A program made the position numbers and the translations under genes. Below the pieces are notes generated by a model. The model saw only the letters and a list, made by a program, of their open reading frames with translations, searched no databases and was not told the origin of the DNA. From NCBI GenBank assembly GCA_910584065.1, contig CAJTZN010000034.1, positions 1 through 41,603 of the forward strand: a stretch of DNA of 41,603 bases. Direction: 5' to 3'. This document shows, in pieces, positions 12,925-21,164 of this stretch (position 1 is its first letter; each line of letters starts with the position of its first letter). Origin of the DNA: an uncultured Eubacterium sp. Its GTDB lineage: Bacteria; Bacillota; Clostridia; Lachnospirales; Lachnospiraceae.

Positions 12925-13761
12925 ATGAATAAAACAAAAATAGATTGGTGTGACAGTACATGGAATCCGGTTACGGGGTGCCTGCATGGGTGCGAATACT
13001 GCTATGCAAGAGTGATAGCTGAAAGATTCAGAGGAAGAAAAGGGTATGAGGTGAACGCGGATAACACAATATTTATTCATCATTTTGACGGAAGCCCTAC
13101 TATTTACGAACTTAAAGAGCCTTGTTTCCTCGAGGAATATGATCCATTCGGAGAAAAAAGTAACAGAGATAAAATAAAGGCTCCTTATCCGTATGGATTC
13201 AAGCCGACATTCCACAGATACAAGTTGAACGAATACATAAACAAAAAAGGCAGGAACATCTTTGTATGTTCTATGGCTGATTTATTTGGTTCATGGGTGC
13301 CAGATAGTTGGATTGAGGAAGTGTTTGCAGTTTGCGAAAAAGCACCGCAGCATAATTATCTGTTTCTGACAAAGGATCCGAAGCGATATGAAAAAATCCT
13401 TGACCGCTATATGCCGCCGAATATGTGGTTTGGTTGGTCGCAGACTGGTCCAATGGGGAATAAATGTGATTTTTCAACACATCATTCAATCAGAACCTTT
13501 ATCAGTATTGAACCATTATTAGAGCCGTTCAAAGAATTTCACATTAAAGGGGTTGATTGGGTAATTATCGGAGCAGAGACCGGACGAAGAAAAAATAGGG
13601 TTGTACCGGAAAGAAAGTGGATTGAGGATATTGTTAACGAGTGCAGAAAATCAGACATTCCGGTATTCATAAAATCCAGTCTTGCGGAGATATGGGGCGA
13701 ACCGCTGATACAGGAGTTTCCGAAAAATATTGCCAGAATACGAAAGGGGATGCAGTTATGA
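12925..13761 (+). CDS. Phage Gp37/Gp68-like DUF5131 protein (radical-SAM-like)
   Basis: A 278-residue protein opening with IDWCDSTWNPVTGC and CLHGCEYCYAR: Cys19, Cys23 and Cys26 form the CxxxCxxC [4Fe-4S] motif of radical SAM enzymes. The remainder matches the DUF5131 layout (FVCSMADLFGSWVPDSWIEE, FLTKDPKRY, ISIEPLLEPF, WVIIGAETG, VFIKSS). The reaction is not established; DUF5131 genes are typical phage cargo. It is co-directional with the adenine methyltransferase, so a role in DNA or nucleotide modification is possible but unproven. Confidence 0.85.
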   Translation: MNKTKIDWCDSTWNPVTGCLHGCEYCYARVIAERFRGRKGYEVNADNTIFIHHFDGSPTIYELKEPCFLEEYDPFGEKSNRDKIKAPYPYGFKPTFHRYKLNEYINKKGRNIFVCSMADLFGSWVPDSWIEEVFAVCEKAPQHNYLFLTKDPKRYEKILDRYMPPNMWFGWSQTGPMGNKCDFSTHHSIRTFISIEPLLEPFKEFHIKGVDWVIIGAETGRRKNRVVPERKWIEDIVNECRKSDIPVFIKSSLAEIWGEPLIQEFPKNIARIRKGMQL

Positions 13762-13982
13762 GATCAATTGATACAGATGAGATTATAGCCAAGATTATAG
13801 AGGATCTGGACGACCGTATCGACAACCAGCTAAAAATACTAGCCGGGATCGGAGACGAAGCGAACAGGTACGGATTTGTAAAGGCCCTGGAAGCCTATCA
13901 ACAGTGCAAAATAATAGTAGAGAAAAATTTTGAAGAATATAAGAGAAAGAAAGCACCCCCATTATATACATCACGGAAGTAA
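13758..13982 (+). CDS. Small hypothetical phage protein (74 residues)
   Basis: ATG 13758 overlaps the DUF5131 stop (ATGA) and is chosen over the upstream open frame, which lies in the previous gene. The helical protein begins MRSIDTDEIIAKIIEDLDDR and contains FVKALEAYQQCKIIVEKNF. No domain is recognised. It ends before a strong GC hairpin at 14001-14037. Confidence 0.6.
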   Translation: MRSIDTDEIIAKIIEDLDDRIDNQLKILAGIGDEANRYGFVKALEAYQQCKIIVEKNFEEYKRKKAPPLYTSRK

Positions 13983-14000
13983 CTGTAAACAAGATCTATA

Positions 14001-14037
14001 GTCCCATGCCGGCATCAGGGGAGCGCCGGCATGGGAC
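14001..14037. other. Perfect 13-bp GC-rich inverted repeat before the late regulator
   Basis: GTCCCATGCCGGC (14001-14013) pairs with GCCGGCATGGGAC (14025-14037) across an 11-base loop. No T-tract follows on either strand, so it is not a typical intrinsic terminator. It lies between the cargo block and the ArpU-like gene and could be an attenuator, an RNA stabiliser or a protein site. Confidence 0.75.
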
Positions 14038-14067
14038 GGAAAGGAAAGGAAAGAGAGGTGCGCATCA

Positions 14068-14505
14068 GTGGCAATCGAAAAAGAAGTATTGATACAATGT
14101 GCGGATATACGCAAGGAAATAGAAGAGGTGCGGCAGCGGATCAGCAAACTTGAAATGCAGATCGCCAGAATCAAGAACGAAGGAACCGTCACTGACAAGG
14201 TAAGCGGCGGGAGCGGCGGCCGCCAGCACTTCACGATCGAAGGATTCCCGCATCCGGAATACAACCGGAAGAAAACAATATTGTACATAAGGAAGCAGCG
14301 GTTGGAAAAACTGGAAACAACTCTTCTCGAGAAATTAAACCAGGCGGAGGAATTCATCGAGGGGATAACAGACAGCCGTATGCGGCGGATCGTAAGCTTG
14401 CGGTGCGTTGAAAACCTTTCCTGGCGGGAAATCGCCAGCAGGATCGGCGGCAATACGGAAGACAGTGTCAGAATGGCATTTAACCGGTTTATAGAAGAAA
14501 AATAA
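14068..14505 (+). CDS. ArpU/RinA-like late transcription regulator (sigma-like HTH)
   Basis: A 145-residue protein; GTG 14068 follows AAGAGAGGTGCGCATCA. Residues 1-45 and 75-100 are coiled-coil-like. The C-terminal 40 residues form a sigma-region-4-like HTH (MRRIVSLRCVENLSWREIAS then RIGGNTEDSVRMAFNRF). This is the position and form of phage late-gene activators (ArpU, RinA, DUF1492 types) in Firmicutes. It probably switches on the late operon from the promoter region 14510-14542; that link is inferred. Confidence 0.8.
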   Translation: MAIEKEVLIQCADIRKEIEEVRQRISKLEMQIARIKNEGTVTDKVSGGSGGRQHFTIEGFPHPEYNRKKTILYIRKQRLEKLETTLLEKLNQAEEFIEGITDSRMRRIVSLRCVENLSWREIASRIGGNTEDSVRMAFNRFIEEK

Positions 14506-14509
14506 AACT

Positions 14510-14542
14510 TGTTCGATATGTTCGGTAAAAAAGTGTTATGAT
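14510..14542 (+). promoter_or_regulatory. Candidate activator-dependent late promoter
   Basis: Between the ArpU-like gene and the terminase. An extended -10 TGTTATGAT (TATGAT at 14537-14542) has no good -35. Instead there is a direct repeat TGTTCG-ATA-TGTTCG (14510-14515 and 14519-14524), centred about 20 bp before the -10. This is the layout expected of a promoter needing an activator, presumably the ArpU-like protein. Confidence 0.5.
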
Positions 14543-14578
14543 TACAATCAGGAAAGCAGGCATGCAAAATAAACAAAG

Positions 14579-15337
14579 GTGGTGAGGCCCTTGCCAAAAG
14601 CGAAAGATGAACGGGTGGATAAAGCCTTTGGATTATATGAGCAGGGGCTGAAACTCAAAGAAATATCAAGACAGCTGGGAGTAGCGGAGAGCACGGTCCG
14701 AAGTTGGAAAAAACGCTATCAATGGGATGGCGGGAAAAATGCAACGTTGCAAAAAAACAGGCGGAGCGTTGCAAAAAACAAAGAAAAGGCAAAGGAAGCT
14801 GCAGCTTTTGAAGTCAGGGAAGTAATGAAAAATACGGAACTGACGGATAAACAGCAGCTTTTTTGTATCTATTATATCCGATGCTTCAATGCGACGAAAG
14901 CGTACCAGAAGGCATACGGGGTCGATTACAAAACGGCAAGGGCACATGGGTACGAAATGTTGTCAAACGTGGTTGTGAAGGAGCAGATCGAAAAGCTGAA
15001 GCAGGAACGACTGAACCGGGAGCTGCTAAGTGAGGAAGATCTCTTCCAGAAGTATATCGACATAGCATTTGCTGACGTTACGGACTTTGTTGATTTCGGG
15101 ACACGCAAGGGGAAGTCCTATGTAAGTCTGAAGGAGGCCGGGGAGATTGACGGGACGCTGGTCACGGAAGTTTCGAAAGGAAAGGATGGAGTCAGGATCA
15201 AACTGGCCGATCGGATGAAAGCGTTACAGTGGCTTGCCGAGCACACAAAGACTGAAGATGACGAAAGCGAGGATGACGGATTCCTCGAGGCCCTGAACGC
15301 GTCGGCAAGAGAGGACTGGGCGGATGAAGCAGATTAG
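14579..15337 (+). CDS. terS: Terminase small subunit (PBSX/YqaS type)
   Basis: About 252 residues. Residues 15-45 form an HTH (AFGLYEQGLKLKEISRQLGV then AESTVRSWKKRYQW), followed by the Terminase_2 core (LTDKQQLFCIYYIRCFNATK, AYQKAYG) and a C-terminal segment with FADVTDFVDFG and DRMKALQWLAEH. It recognises phage DNA and starts packaging with the large subunit. The start is uncertain: GTG 14579, or TTG 14591, which is better placed after AAAGGTGGTGAGG. The end overlaps the large subunit by 14 bp. Confidence 0.9.
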   Translation: MVRPLPKAKDERVDKAFGLYEQGLKLKEISRQLGVAESTVRSWKKRYQWDGGKNATLQKNRRSVAKNKEKAKEAAAFEVREVMKNTELTDKQQLFCIYYIRCFNATKAYQKAYGVDYKTARAHGYEMLSNVVVKEQIEKLKQERLNRELLSEEDLFQKYIDIAFADVTDFVDFGTRKGKSYVSLKEAGEIDGTLVTEVSKGKDGVRIKLADRMKALQWLAEHTKTEDDESEDDGFLEALNASAREDWADEAD

Positions 15338-16592
15338 AACAATGTTCAGGTTCAGGCCGTTTTCAAAAAAGCAGAGGATGGTCCTGAATTGGTGGTGCAG
15401 GGATTCCCCGGTCAGGGATCAGGATGGGATCATAGCGGATGGCGCGATACGATCGGGAAAGACAGTCAGCATGTCGCTGTCCTTTGTCATGTGGGCGATG
15501 TCGTCGTTTCATGGACAGAATCTGGGAATGTGCGGAAAGACGATCGGGTCATTCCGGCGGAACGTACTGTTTTGGTTAAAACTGATGCTCCGTGCACGGG
15601 GGTATAAGGTGTACGACCACAGGAGCGACAACCTGGTCATCATCACGAAAGGCGAAACAGAGAATTACTTTTATATTTTCGGCGGGAAAGACGAACGCTC
15701 ACAGGATCTGATACAAGGGATCACACTGGCGGGCGTTTTTTTTGATGAGGTCGCCCTGATGCCGGAGTCATTTGTAAACCAGGCGACGGGGCGGTGCTCG
15801 GTCGATGGTTCAAAATACTGGTTCAACTGCAACCCGGACGGGCCTTACCACTGGTTCAAACAACACTGGATCGATAAGGCGGGGCAGAAGCGAATCCTGT
15901 ACCTGCACTTTACGATGGATGACAATCTGAGTCTGAGCGAACGGATCAAAGAGAGGTACCGCTCACTGTACAGCGGGGTGTTTTTTGAGCGCTATATCCG
16001 GGGACTATGGGTAATGGCGGAAGGCATGATATATGACATGTTCGATGAAGCCAGGCATGTTGTCGGATTGAAAGATCCTGAACTCCGCAATCACTACGTA
16101 TCCATTGATTACGGGACACAGAACGCTACCGTATTCCTTCTGTGGTCCCAGGATGGTTCCGGGAAGTGGATCTGTAACCGGGAATATTATTACAGCGGCC
16201 GCAGCGAGGGGAAACAGAAAACGGATACGGAATATGCGGACGATCTGGAACAGTGGCTTACCGACATCAAACCGGAAAAAATCATCATCGATCCTTCCGC
16301 TGCCTCGTTTATTGCTGAATTAAAGAAGAGAGGGTACCGAATCAAAAAAGCAAGGAATGACGTCCTTGACGGGATACGTTATGTGGCGTCTTTGTTAAAT
16401 ACAGACAGGATCGCGTTTTGCGAACAATGTAAGAACACGATTCTGGAGTTCCATTCCTACATATGGGATGAAAAGGCAGCAGAGCGGGGAGAAGATAAAC
16501 CCGTGAAAACGAAAGACCATGCTATGGATGCCGTCAGATACTTCTGTTACACGGTGATCCGTAAGCCGAATGGTATCAGGGTTTTGAAATGA
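15324..16592 (+). CDS. terL: Terminase large subunit (PBSX family)
   Basis: A 422-residue packaging motor. ATPase domain: Walker A ADGAIRSGKT (residues 38-47), Walker B GVFFDE (137-142, D141 and E142). The C-terminal RNase H-like nuclease shows SIDYGTQN, IIIDPSAASF and DHAMDAVRYF. It pumps DNA into the prohead and cuts the concatemer. The full-length protein has no disruption. Start ATG 15324 overlaps the small subunit gene. Confidence 0.95.
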   Translation: MKQIRTMFRFRPFSKKQRMVLNWWCRDSPVRDQDGIIADGAIRSGKTVSMSLSFVMWAMSSFHGQNLGMCGKTIGSFRRNVLFWLKLMLRARGYKVYDHRSDNLVIITKGETENYFYIFGGKDERSQDLIQGITLAGVFFDEVALMPESFVNQATGRCSVDGSKYWFNCNPDGPYHWFKQHWIDKAGQKRILYLHFTMDDNLSLSERIKERYRSLYSGVFFERYIRGLWVMAEGMIYDMFDEARHVVGLKDPELRNHYVSIDYGTQNATVFLLWSQDGSGKWICNREYYYSGRSEGKQKTDTEYADDLEQWLTDIKPEKIIIDPSAASFIAELKKRGYRIKKARNDVLDGIRYVASLLNTDRIAFCEQCKNTILEFHSYIWDEKAAERGEDKPVKTKDHAMDAVRYFCYTVIRKPNGIRVLK

Positions 16593-16593
16593 G

Positions 16594-17964
16594 GTGGTTG
16601 AAATAGAACTGGAATATGCTAAGAAGATGATAAAAAAACTCACAGAGCATCATGCGGACTATGTGCAGAAAGCAACGACGGCTGAGAGGTATTACCGGAA
16701 CGAAACGGATATTTTATTCCAAAACAAGAAATGGAATGACGAGGAAGGGCACCCGCTGCGAAATGCAGATAACAGGATCCCCCGCAATTTCCATGGACTG
16801 ATCGTCAACCAGAAGGCGTCCTATGCTTTTACTGTCCCGCCGGTATTTGATACAGGCAGCAGCGCAGCAGACAAGAAGATCAGGGAGTTGCTCGGAGACG
16901 AGTATGAAAAGAACTGCATGGAGCTGTGTGTCAATGCTTCCAATATGTGTGCCGGCTGGGTACATTACTGGGACAACGGCGAGGGATTCGAGTGGGCGGT
17001 CGTAGACAGCAGACAGATCATCCCCGTATTCGATCAGAGCCTGAAAAAGCGTCTTGTCGCAGTACTGCGGGTCTATCCGGAGTATGACGATGATGGCAGT
17101 AAATATGTAGTTTATGAGTACTGGACAGACAGTGAATGCCAGGCCTTCCGTAAAAAAGCATCGGATATGGTAGAGGAAGGGCTTGTTCCGTTCGGCATTG
17201 TGGAAGATCCGGATACGGGGGAGCTGCTCGCGCAGTATACTCATGAGTGCGGAGAGGTTCCGTTCATTCCGTTCTGGAACAATAACATACATACGGATGA
17301 CCTGAAAAACATCAAGCCGCTTATTGATGTTTACGACAAGGTTTTCAGCGGATTTATCAATGACCTGGAAGACGTGCAGGAACTGATTTTTGTTATATCT
17401 GGATACGGCGGCACGGAATTGAACGGATTTCTTCAGGATCTGAAGAAATACAAGGCGATCAGTTTAGATGATGAGGCAAGCAGCAGCCCCGGAGTCAGCA
17501 CATTGAACATAGAGATTCCCATCGAGGCAAGGAACAGCGTACTGGAAGCGACGCGCAAGGCTATTTTCGAACAGGGACAGGGATTTGATCCGAGGCCGGA
17601 GAGTTTCGGGAACCAGTCGGGAGAGGCGCTCAAGTTCATGTATTCCATGCTGGAAATGAAAACGGGACTTATGGAGACGGAGTTCCGGCTCGGGTTCACC
17701 AGGCTGGTACGTGCCATATGCAGGAGCGCAGGGATCCAATGTGAGGCAGTCGCCCAGACATGGACGCGTACACGGATCAAGAATGATGCGGAGATGGCTC
17801 AGATCTGCCGCAACTCAGTAGGTATCGTTAGTCAGAAAACGATATTGAAAAACCATCCGTTCGTGGAAGACGTAAGCAAGGAATTGAAACAGATCCAAAA
17901 GGAAGAGAAGGAGCTGGAGGGACCGGATACATATGGCAGCAGCAATATCTCAGAGAGGGGATGA
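16594..17964 (+). CDS. Portal protein (SPP1 gp6-like)
   Basis: A 456-residue protein with the SPP1 gp6 family look: HADYVQKATTAERYYRNETD near the start, FHGLIVNQKASYAF, an EWAVVDSRQIIPVFD wing-domain strand, and SGEALKFMYSMLEMKTGLME in the crown/stem region. It forms the ring through which DNA enters and to which the tail attaches. GTG 16594 starts one base after the terminase stop; the upstream ribosome site is weak, so translation may depend on coupling. An AUA or other start downstream cannot be excluded. Confidence 0.9.
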   Translation: MVEIELEYAKKMIKKLTEHHADYVQKATTAERYYRNETDILFQNKKWNDEEGHPLRNADNRIPRNFHGLIVNQKASYAFTVPPVFDTGSSAADKKIRELLGDEYEKNCMELCVNASNMCAGWVHYWDNGEGFEWAVVDSRQIIPVFDQSLKKRLVAVLRVYPEYDDDGSKYVVYEYWTDSECQAFRKKASDMVEEGLVPFGIVEDPDTGELLAQYTHECGEVPFIPFWNNNIHTDDLKNIKPLIDVYDKVFSGFINDLEDVQELIFVISGYGGTELNGFLQDLKKYKAISLDDEASSSPGVSTLNIEIPIEARNSVLEATRKAIFEQGQGFDPRPESFGNQSGEALKFMYSMLEMKTGLMETEFRLGFTRLVRAICRSAGIQCEAVAQTWTRTRIKNDAEMAQICRNSVGIVSQKTILKNHPFVEDVSKELKQIQKEEKELEGPDTYGSSNISERG

Positions 17965-17970
17965 TATACC

Positions 17971-20151
17971 ATGCAGAGCAGGCGGAACGGGGATTACTGG
18001 CGGGAACGTTTCCGGAAAATGGAGGAAGCGCAGAACGAGCGCTCAATTGAGAAGGCCAGGGAGATACAGGAACAGTTCGACCGCACTCTTTCGGAGCTGG
18101 ATAAAAAGATAAATGTGTGGTACCAGAGGCTTGCCGACAATAATGATGTATCCCTGGCAGAAGCGAAGAGGATGCTGGATAAAAAGGAACTCAGGGAATT
18201 CCGCTGGAGCGTGGAAGAGTATATCAAATACGGGAAGGAAAACGATGAAACAGGACAGTGGGTAAAGGAGCTGGAAAATGCGTCTTCGAGAGTGCATATC
18301 GGCTGGCTGGAAGCAAGGAAGATGGAAATCAGGGCAGCAGCCGAGAAACTGTATGGAAAGTACGCAGGGACTGCCGGGGAACATATCCGGAACACATATG
18401 CGGACAATTACTACCGGACGGCCTACGAGATCCGGAAAAGGGCGGGCATTGATGCAAACATTCAGGCGCTGGACGAGAATATGGTCGAGAAGATCATAAG
18501 CAATCCGTGGTCGGTGGATGGAAAGAATTTTTCGGAACGCATATGGCAGGACAAGAAAAAGCTCATCAATACCATGCACCAGAGCCTTACCCGGATGTGC
18601 ATAACGGGAGCGCCGCCGGATGCGGCCGTGTCAGAGATCGCAAAGGCGATGAATGCGTCCAAAAAGAGAGCCTGGACGCTGGTGATGACAGAAACGGCAG
18701 CTTTTAGCAACAAGGCGAGACAGGAGTGCATGAATGACCTGAACGTAGAGGAATACGAAGTGGTGGAGACACTTGATGACTGTACATGCCATTCATGCGG
18801 GGAAATGGACGGGAAGCATTACCGGATGGATGAATTTGAGATCGGCGTAACGGCCCCGCCGTTCCATCCAAACTGCAGGGGCTGCACGGCACCGTATTTC
18901 AATGATGAATTTACGGCCGGGGAGAAGCGGGCCGCACGGAATGAGGAAGGAAATACATATCATGTACCGTCGGATATGACGTATGAAGAGTGGAAAAAGA
19001 TTTTTGTGGATGACGGCGAGCCGGAGGAAGAAGTGATTCAAAATGATACCGCAGTAAATAAGTATGGAGAAGAAATCATTTTTAATCTCAGAGATATGCC
19101 TCAGGATGCACAAGAGTATGTAAAAACAAAAGTAACGGAACTGTCTAAGCTGTATAAAACCGGATTAAGAGAAGTAATCTATTCCGGAAAGAGAAAGGGT
19201 GGCGGGGAAAAGGGAAATGTGGATCCGTCAGGAAGCGTCATGACTTTACATCGTGGCGGTGCACGCGCGGTTGAACATGAGTTCTTGCATACACTGGATT
19301 GTTCTAAACGTTTAAAAGAAATGTATAATGGCGAGATTGAAACGGATGCCGCATTTTGGAAAGAAGCGAAGCAGCTATTCAGAGAATATAAAAAAGCCTG
19401 CCATGATCCAGAGCAGATGCTCAGTCAATATTCCATGGAAAATGTGGATGAGTTTTTCGCAGAAGCTTTTTCAATACAGAATGGCGGGGGATTGGCTGAC
19501 CCTTTTGGCGGGGACCAGTATTCAAAGTGGGTAGAAAGGGCCAATCAGATAACGGATAAATATTTCAAGAAGATTCCAGAAGAGGATTTAGCTCATGATA
19601 AGTGGGAAAAGAAGTATGCAGGGCAGACACTTTCCGTAGGTAGAGGTACAAGTGGGAATACGAAAAAAGTAGATATAGGGTGGATTGACACAGAGCAGAC
19701 TGATAAAGCGGTCACGTTTTTTGAGGACTTCATCAGGGATCAGGAAGTGGAAAATGCGATTGTTATTGATAAAAGCGGATTTGTGACAAGATTCATAGGA
19801 AAAGGGGATGCGGTAGATATTTTCGATGTGGAACTAGGAGATGCGGTTGTTACGCACAATCATCCGGCGTCCAAAGGAAATATTTCGTTTAGCAAGGAAG
19901 ATTTTGAATTTCTGAAAGTGAATCCCGAAATAAAGGAACTCCGTTGTGTAACTGAAAAATACGATTTTGTGATCCGGGTATTGCATTCGCTTGATGAAGT
20001 GAGCTATAATGTTATATACAGAGAAGGAGTAGATTTGGCGTGGACGAGCTTAGAAGAAATAAATCATTGTATATGTACCGTATTAAAGGAGAAAGGATAT
20101 GTGGCGTATGAACGGACAGAAATCAACAGAGAAGATGGAACGAAAAGTTGA
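17971..20151 (+). CDS. MuF minor head protein fused to zincin-like and JAMM-like domains
   Basis: A 726-residue protein. Residues 1-315 are the SPP1 gp7/MuF head protein, ending in the MuF core (WTLVMTETAAFSNKAR; CTCHSCGEMDG; TAPPFHPNCRG). Residues 350-540 form a second domain with HEFLH (436-440, HExxH) and DEFFAEAF (493-500), the layout of a zinc metallopeptidase of the lethal-factor or related zincin type. Residues 590-690 carry VVTHNHPA...FSKED (H629, H631, S641, D644), i.e. HxHPx8SxxD of JAB/JAMM proteins. From about 19030 the DNA is visibly more A+T-rich than the MuF part, a sign of a swapped-in effector end. MuF fusions are known phage-borne polymorphic toxins; targets here are unknown. 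Confidence 0.85.
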   Translation: MQSRRNGDYWRERFRKMEEAQNERSIEKAREIQEQFDRTLSELDKKINVWYQRLADNNDVSLAEAKRMLDKKELREFRWSVEEYIKYGKENDETGQWVKELENASSRVHIGWLEARKMEIRAAAEKLYGKYAGTAGEHIRNTYADNYYRTAYEIRKRAGIDANIQALDENMVEKIISNPWSVDGKNFSERIWQDKKKLINTMHQSLTRMCITGAPPDAAVSEIAKAMNASKKRAWTLVMTETAAFSNKARQECMNDLNVEEYEVVETLDDCTCHSCGEMDGKHYRMDEFEIGVTAPPFHPNCRGCTAPYFNDEFTAGEKRAARNEEGNTYHVPSDMTYEEWKKIFVDDGEPEEEVIQNDTAVNKYGEEIIFNLRDMPQDAQEYVKTKVTELSKLYKTGLREVIYSGKRKGGGEKGNVDPSGSVMTLHRGGARAVEHEFLHTLDCSKRLKEMYNGEIETDAAFWKEAKQLFREYKKACHDPEQMLSQYSMENVDEFFAEAFSIQNGGGLADPFGGDQYSKWVERANQITDKYFKKIPEEDLAHDKWEKKYAGQTLSVGRGTSGNTKKVDIGWIDTEQTDKAVTFFEDFIRDQEVENAIVIDKSGFVTRFIGKGDAVDIFDVELGDAVVTHNHPASKGNISFSKEDFEFLKVNPEIKELRCVTEKYDFVIRVLHSLDEVSYNVIYREGVDLAWTSLEEINHCICTVLKEKGYVAYERTEINREDGTKS

Positions 20152-20560
20152 TGGGTTATACAAGAAATGGATAGCAGAAATGGATGCGTTGCCTTCTGCC
20201 GATCTTCCGACAAATGTATTCCGTCTTACAGAAGATCCTAAGCGTAAGGCAATCGAAAACAAGTACATGAGGGTTTTGCGGAGAATTAAGAACGGCGAGT
20301 GTAAAGACGAGTGCGGAGACGAGTGTGAATATGACTGCGAAGACGAGTGGGCGAAAGAGAGGGAAAAAGAACGGGAGAGAAGGAAGCGGGAAGAAAGTAT
20401 ACGGGGTAAGGATGATAAAAAGTTGAGGGAGGAACGAGAGCGAAAAGAAACAGAATTACACAAAAAATTTTTAAAAGAGTTAAACGGGGTGTCACCGGAT
20501 GATGCTTCCCCTATATGCGAAAAATATATTAAGCTTGCAGATAAAATTCGGAATAGATGA
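20099..20560 (+). CDS. Charged partner protein of the MuF effector, possible immunity protein
   Basis: A 153-residue protein; ATG 20099 lies within the end of the MuF gene behind AAAGGAGAAAGGAT, an excellent ribosome site. It is highly charged, with a Cys/Glu-rich stretch (KDECGDECEYDCEDEW, near residues 68-83), then a long Lys/Arg/Glu coiled coil. No family is recognised. Its A+T-rich composition matches the effector end of the MuF gene, and the pair is bounded downstream by strong hairpins. Position suggests an immunity, chaperone or co-ejected partner. The clustered Cys and acidic residues could bind metal. Confidence 0.6.
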   Translation: MWRMNGQKSTEKMERKVDGLYKKWIAEMDALPSADLPTNVFRLTEDPKRKAIENKYMRVLRRIKNGECKDECGDECEYDCEDEWAKEREKERERRKREESIRGKDDKKLREERERKETELHKKFLKELNGVSPDDASPICEKYIKLADKIRNR

Positions 20561-20575
20561 CATACCAGAATAAAA

Positions 20576-20643
20576 AAAGACCATCTATCTGTCCGGTCAA
20601 CCGATTCATTGAATCGGGACAATGGGGACGGGAAATGGTCTTT
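20576..20643. other. Nested inverted repeats after the MuF module
   Basis: AAAGACCAT (20576-20584) pairs with ATGGTCTTT (20635-20643). Inside, TGTCC (20590-20594) pairs with GGACA (20617-20621), and CCGATTC-ATT-GAATCGG (20601-20617) is a perfect 7-bp hairpin that shares a base with it. Run-ins of A and T on both flanks suggest a bidirectional terminator or a stable RNA end. It marks the right boundary of the A+T-rich insert. Confidence 0.6.
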
Positions 20644-20702
20644 CCTTAATTAACTTATACCACATTTCAAAAAAATATGCAAGCTGAGTTTTGAGTTACA
20701 TG

Positions 20703-20726
20703 CACCGCCATACAGCGGTGTTTTTT
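20703..20726 (+). terminator. Intrinsic terminator before the 125-residue gene
   Basis: CACCGC (20703-20708), loop CCATAC-like, GCGGTG (20715-20720), then six T. Classic form. Since the late operon continues beyond it, it may be read through or attenuate the downstream head genes. Confidence 0.75.
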
Positions 20727-20746
20727 AATAGAAAGGAGAGGATCAT

Positions 20747-21124
20747 ATGGTCACACTGTTAAATACCATCACAAGCGAACAAGGCGAACTGTTCACGATT
20801 AGTCATGGACGGCGGATCCTGCTAGCGCATTGTAAACCTGAAATCAGGATTTATGAGGAAGACATGCCAGTTCAGGATTTCAGGAAACCAGGGGACAGGG
20901 TGAAACAAAGACGCTTCACCATTGGTTTACACGGGGAAGATACGGATGACACGCATAATCCAAAGTATGAGATCGAGAGGTACGAGATCACTGCGGACAT
21001 CCGGATGAATGACGGAATCTTGGAACGGTTCTATTTCCACAATATCTCACCAATGGAACATGAATTTGCGTTAAACGTCACAGCGGAGCAGATGCGCAAG
21101 CTGTCACTGATCGCGGGAATATAA
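20747..21124 (+). CDS. Hypothetical phage protein between MuF and scaffold (125 residues)
   Basis: ATG 20747 follows GAAAGGAGAGGATCAT. The protein has a beta-rich look (GELFTISHGRRILLAHCKPE; RRFTIGLHGEDTD; RYEITADIRMNDGILERFYF). No family is recognised. Its slot between the MuF gene and the scaffold often holds small accessory head genes. It has its own upstream terminator and downstream terminator, so it may be an independently expressed cargo gene. Confidence 0.55.
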   Translation: MVTLLNTITSEQGELFTISHGRRILLAHCKPEIRIYEEDMPVQDFRKPGDRVKQRRFTIGLHGEDTDDTHNPKYEIERYEITADIRMNDGILERFYFHNISPMEHEFALNVTAEQMRKLSLIAGI

Positions 21125-21164
21125 AATAAATATTCCGCAAACAGGGCCGGTGCAGTTCTGATGA

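Noticed and set aside
14001..14037. Intrinsic terminator
   Set aside because: Stem is strong but no T-run follows on either strand; listed as an inverted repeat instead.
18043..18579. Minus-strand ORF inside the MuF gene
   Set aside because: Shadow of MuF coding sequence, without ribosome site or family pattern.
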